From: Streptosporangium brasiliense
GTDB lineage: Bacteria > Actinomycetota > Actinomycetes > Streptosporangiales > Streptosporangiaceae
Assembly (NCBI RefSeq): GCF_030811595.1
Contig: NZ_JAUSRB010000002.1
Location: forward strand, 4,774,001 to 4,838,000
Direction: 5' to 3'
DNA length: 64,000 nt
The translations under genes were made by a program, and so were the position numbers. This document shows positions 61,261 through 64,000 of the stretch, in pieces. Positions within the stretch are counted from its first letter, which is position 1; the number at the start of each line of letters is the position of its first letter. The notes under the pieces were generated by a model. The model had not been told where the DNA came from. It made no database searches and saw nothing but the letters and a program-made list of their open reading frames with translations.

Positions 61261-62734
61261 AGAGGCTGTAGTAGGCCGCCGCGACCAGCAGCAGGCCGGT
61301 GCCGCCCAGCACGCCGGCGATCGCGACGCTCTGCGGGCGGCTGGGCTGCCAGCCGTCCCGCAGCCCCGAGACGACGGCTGCCACGGCGGTGACCTCCTGC
61401 AGCAGCATGAGCACCGCCAGGATCCGGATGACCAGCCAGCCGGCGAGCACCGCCGGCCAGGCTCCGGCCTGGTTGACCGAGAACAGCACCAGCAGCGTGA
61501 TGAAGGCCAGCACCGAGACCAGCAGCCCGAGCCCGGTCCAGGCCATCCGGCGGAAGCGGAGCCGGATGGGCTGCCAGATCAGGGCGTTGGCCTCGGCCGA
61601 CAACCGCCGGCCGCGCAGCCGTACCACCATCTCGGCCACCGGGCCGACCACGTAACCCACCACGGCCAGGCAGAGCGTGAGCCCGAGGACCGTGCCCCCG
61701 GCGTACCACGGAGCGGTGGGGACCTCGCTGGCCTCGTAGCGCTGGACCGGGGTGGCGCCCGCGATGTGCACCACCGGCCTGGCCGTGCCGGGCAGGCCCT
61801 TGATCCAGTTGGCCAGCGTCTCCAGGTAGCCGGGCGCGAACGGCCCGCCGTGGATGCGCATGCCGTGGTCGGCGCCGGCGAGGTAGCGGATCGTGTAGTC
61901 GGCGTTGCCGCCCTCGGCGAGCGCGCCGGTGAGCGCCTTGCTGCTCTCCACGAACGGGATCGACGGGTCACGCGTGCCGTACAGGGCCAGGACCGGCTGG
62001 TGGATTCCGCGCAGCGCGGGCAGGCCGTCGTAGCGCAGGAAGTTCATGTGGACCGCGCTCATCGCCCGGATGATCAGCTCGCGGACCCCCCTGGGCGCGT
62101 ACAGCCGGTCGAGCTGCTCGCCCATGGCCCAGGTGACCTGCCGCATGGGCGAGACGTTGGGGGCCGAGACCAGCACGGTGAAGCCGACGTCGTCGCTCTT
62201 GGCGGCCGCGATCGGGACCACCCAGCTCCCCTCGCTCACCCCCCAGAGCCCGATCCGGGCCGGGTCGACGTCGGCGCGCGTGCGCAGCCGGGCCAGGACC
62301 CGCAGCGCGTCGTCGGCCAGCAGCTCGAAGTCGCGGTTGCGGAAGTCGTAGCGGACGGTCCGCTTGTCGTAGACGAGCGTGACGATGCCCGCCCTGGCCA
62401 GCAGCTCCGCCTGCGTGGTGAACTCGCCCCGCACGCCGGGCCCGGCGCCCTGCACGAAGACCAGGGCCGGGTGCCTGCCGGGGGTGAGCGGGGCGCGGAT
62501 CGTGGCTTCGAGGGTGGTGTCACCGGCGTCGACGGTGATGTCCTGCGTGACGATCTGCCCGGCCGTCGCGACAGGCCTGGTCTCGGCGGCAGGCTGGGCG
62601 GGCAGCGTCTGGAAGACCGGGTCCACGGTCAGCGGCGGCGGATCGAAGGGAGGCGGCAGAGCGTAACCCACCGTGGCGAGAGCCACCAGGATCAAGCCCG
62701 CGGCCACGCTCAACACGCCTCGGCCAACCCGCAT
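61244..62734 (-). CDS. Membrane-anchored alpha/beta hydrolase
   Basis: A 496-residue protein. An N-terminal hydrophobic segment (about 8-27, GVLSVAAGLILVALATVGYA) precedes an alpha/beta hydrolase domain (about 70-340) with VFVQGAGPGVRGEF, the nucleophile motif GLWGVSEGSW (Ser about 175), a late Asp (YGTRDPSIPF) and His (GADHGM). Four more membrane spans lie in the last ~150 residues. It may act on an extracytoplasmic ester or peptide. ATG 62734 has GGGGAG upstream; an in-frame TTG at 62803 is less likely. Confidence 0.82.
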   Translation of the reverse strand: MRVGRGVLSVAAGLILVALATVGYALPPPFDPPPLTVDPVFQTLPAQPAAETRPVATAGQIVTQDITVDAGDTTLEATIRAPLTPGRHPALVFVQGAGPGVRGEFTTQAELLARAGIVTLVYDKRTVRYDFRNRDFELLADDALRVLARLRTRADVDPARIGLWGVSEGSWVVPIAAAKSDDVGFTVLVSAPNVSPMRQVTWAMGEQLDRLYAPRGVRELIIRAMSAVHMNFLRYDGLPALRGIHQPVLALYGTRDPSIPFVESSKALTGALAEGGNADYTIRYLAGADHGMRIHGGPFAPGYLETLANWIKGLPGTARPVVHIAGATPVQRYEASEVPTAPWYAGGTVLGLTLCLAVVGYVVGPVAEMVVRLRGRRLSAEANALIWQPIRLRFRRMAWTGLGLLVSVLAFITLLVLFSVNQAGAWPAVLAGWLVIRILAVLMLLQEVTAVAAVVSGLRDGWQPSRPQSVAIAGVLGGTGLLLVAAAYYSLFTFPW

Positions 62735-62917
62735 GCCGATCCGCTCCCCGATCGTCGCCCGCCTCCGTGAGGACCGTATGCCGGTATCGTTCCCTCTGAT
62801 CAATAAGCGTACTCACCTTCCCGATCTCACGACAGAGGGCGAGCGGTTGACAGGGGGTGCGGTCGGTGTGGTCAGAGTGGACGCATTTGTGACTGGGGCC
62901 TGTTAGCTTCAAGCGAC

Positions 62918-64000
62918 ATGCGGGTGCTGCACACATCGGACTGGCATCTGGGCCGTCCGTTCCATCGCGAGAGCCTCCTGGCCGCCCAGGGGGTCTTCGT
63001 CGACCACCTGATCGAGACGGTCAGGGCGGAGCGGGTCGACGTGGTCGTCGTCTCCGGCGACGTCTACGACCGGGCGCTGCCCTCGGTCGACGCGGTCGAC
63101 CTGTGCGACCAGGCCCTGCGGCGGCTGGTCGCCGAGCGGGTGCGCACGGTGCTGATCAGCGGCAACCACGACTCGGCGCGCCGTCTCGGCTTCGGCGCCG
63201 ACCTGATCGACGCCGCGGGCGTCCACCTGCGCACCGCCCCGGGGCGGGTGGGCGAGCCCGTGGTCGTCGGCGACGTGGCGTTCTACGGCATCCCCTACCT
63301 GGAACCGGAGCTGATGCGCGGGCCGTGGGAGCTGCCCGAGCGCACCCACACCGCGGCGATCGGCCACGCCATGTCCCTGATCCGCGCCGACCTCGCCCGC
63401 CGGGGTCCCCGGTCGGTGGTCCTCGCCCACGCGTTCGTGACCGGAGGACAGGCCAGCGACAGCGAGCGCGACATCAGCGTCGGCGGAGTGGCCCACGTCC
63501 CGGTCTCGGCCTTCGACGGCGTCGACTACGTGGCGCTGGGCCATCTCCACGGGCGCCAGAAGATGAGCGAGACCGTCCGCTACTCCGGATCCCCCATCGC
63601 CTACTCCTTCTCCGAGGCCGGCCAGGTGAAGGGCTCCTGGCTGGTGGACCTCGACCCCGGGGGGCGGGTGAGCGCGGAGTTCGTCGAGGCCCCGGTGCCC
63701 CGGCCGGTCCACCGGCTCCGCGGCCGCCTCGACGACCTGCTGACCTCGGCCGAGCACGCCCCGTACGAGGACCACTGGCTGCAGGTGACGCTCACCGACC
63801 CGGTCCGGCCGAAGGGCGCCATGGAGCGGCTCAGGTCCCGTTTCGGGCACACCCTCGCGCTCTCCTTCGAACCCGAGGGTGGCGTCCGGGAGGCCGTGGC
63901 GCGGCCGAAGCTGGCCGGGCGCCCCGAGATCGAGGTCGCCCTCGACTTCGTCCGCGAGGTGCGCGGCGAGGCCGCCGACGCCGAGGAGATCCGGTTGATC
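62918..64000 (+). CDS. sbcD: Exonuclease SbcCD subunit D, 5' part
   Basis: 361 codons to the window edge of a calcineurin-like nuclease. SbcD motifs present are MRVLHTSDWHLGRPFHRESL, VVVVSGDVYDR, LISGNHDSARRL, ALGHLHGRQ and YSGSPIAYSFSEA. It dimerises with the SMC-like ATPase SbcC, normally encoded directly downstream, to cut DNA hairpins and blocked ends. It is divergent from the hydrolase gene, with a 183-bp promoter region. Confidence 0.93.
   Translation, partial: MRVLHTSDWHLGRPFHRESLLAAQGVFVDHLIETVRAERVDVVVVSGDVYDRALPSVDAVDLCDQALRRLVAERVRTVLISGNHDSARRLGFGADLIDAAGVHLRTAPGRVGEPVVVGDVAFYGIPYLEPELMRGPWELPERTHTAAIGHAMSLIRADLARRGPRSVVLAHAFVTGGQASDSERDISVGGVAHVPVSAFDGVDYVALGHLHGRQKMSETVRYSGSPIAYSFSEAGQVKGSWLVDLDPGGRVSAEFVEAPVPRPVHRLRGRLDDLLTSAEHAPYEDHWLQVTLTDPVRPKGAMERLRSRFGHTLALSFEPEGGVREAVARPKLAGRPEIEVALDFVREVRGEAADAEEIRLI

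Noticed and set aside
1..64000. tRNA, rRNA, CRISPR array, prophage integrase
   Set aside because: None found by reading; a tRNAscan or Infernal run would be decisive.

Overview
The window is very GC-rich DNA with strong third-position G/C bias, many GTG starts and 4-base gene overlaps. Its families are typical of mycelial actinobacteria: DUF397/DUF5753 pairs, LytR-CpsA-Psr proteins, sugar ABC importers without their own ATPase, a WXG100-like protein and a CebR-type operator. I infer a Streptosporangiales-type actinomycete chromosome. No rRNA, tRNA or CRISPR array was seen.

Layout. 1-5.65 kb is a surface-glycan cluster: the end of a WecE-type sugar aminotransferase, a GtrA membrane protein, a dTDP-glucose synthase (RmlA/StrD type), a decayed rmlB remnant, an acetyltransferase, a GtrB-like glycosyltransferase and a WbqC-family protein. 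6.2-14.7 kb holds exported proteins on the minus strand: a 1207-residue protein with three DUF4082 repeats, two DUF3494 (ice-binding-like) adhesin-type proteins and a collagen-like protein. The glycan theme resumes with a UDP-sugar dehydrogenase (14.9-16.2 kb). This part has lower GC patches, long gaps and gene remnants and looks like accessory DNA.

16.2-30 kb is more ordinary: a CMD protein, an SDR, a secreted GH3 beta-glucosidase behind a CebR-like box, a lipoprotein plus an unusual FtsH-like protease, a DUF397/DUF5753 regulator pair, an anti-sigma-type ATPase, a secreted M14 carboxypeptidase, a methyltransferase and a zinc-ribbon membrane protein. 30.3-35.4 kb (minus) is a sugar ABC importer operon with a cupin and an aldehyde dehydrogenase. 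35.5-43.1 kb (plus) is a tightly coupled five-gene module, SWIM / DUF5691 / MoxR-type AAA+ / DUF5682 / VWA. It is the best candidate here for a poorly described system.

43.1-64 kb mixes housekeeping genes (polyprenyl synthase, thioesterase with its TetR, PhoX-like protein, TetR/MFS pair, LCP protein, enoyl-CoA hydratase, two alpha/beta hydrolases, the start of sbcD) with damaged loci. These are a one-base-frameshifted gene, remnants at 44.3-44.9 kb, an enolase-superfamily protein without its catalytic lysines, a toxin-antitoxin pair broken at a transposase remnant, and a DUF5753 regulator with an in-frame TAG. A WXG100-like protein plus a 657-residue partner (53.2-55.6 kb) suggests a secreted-effector locus.
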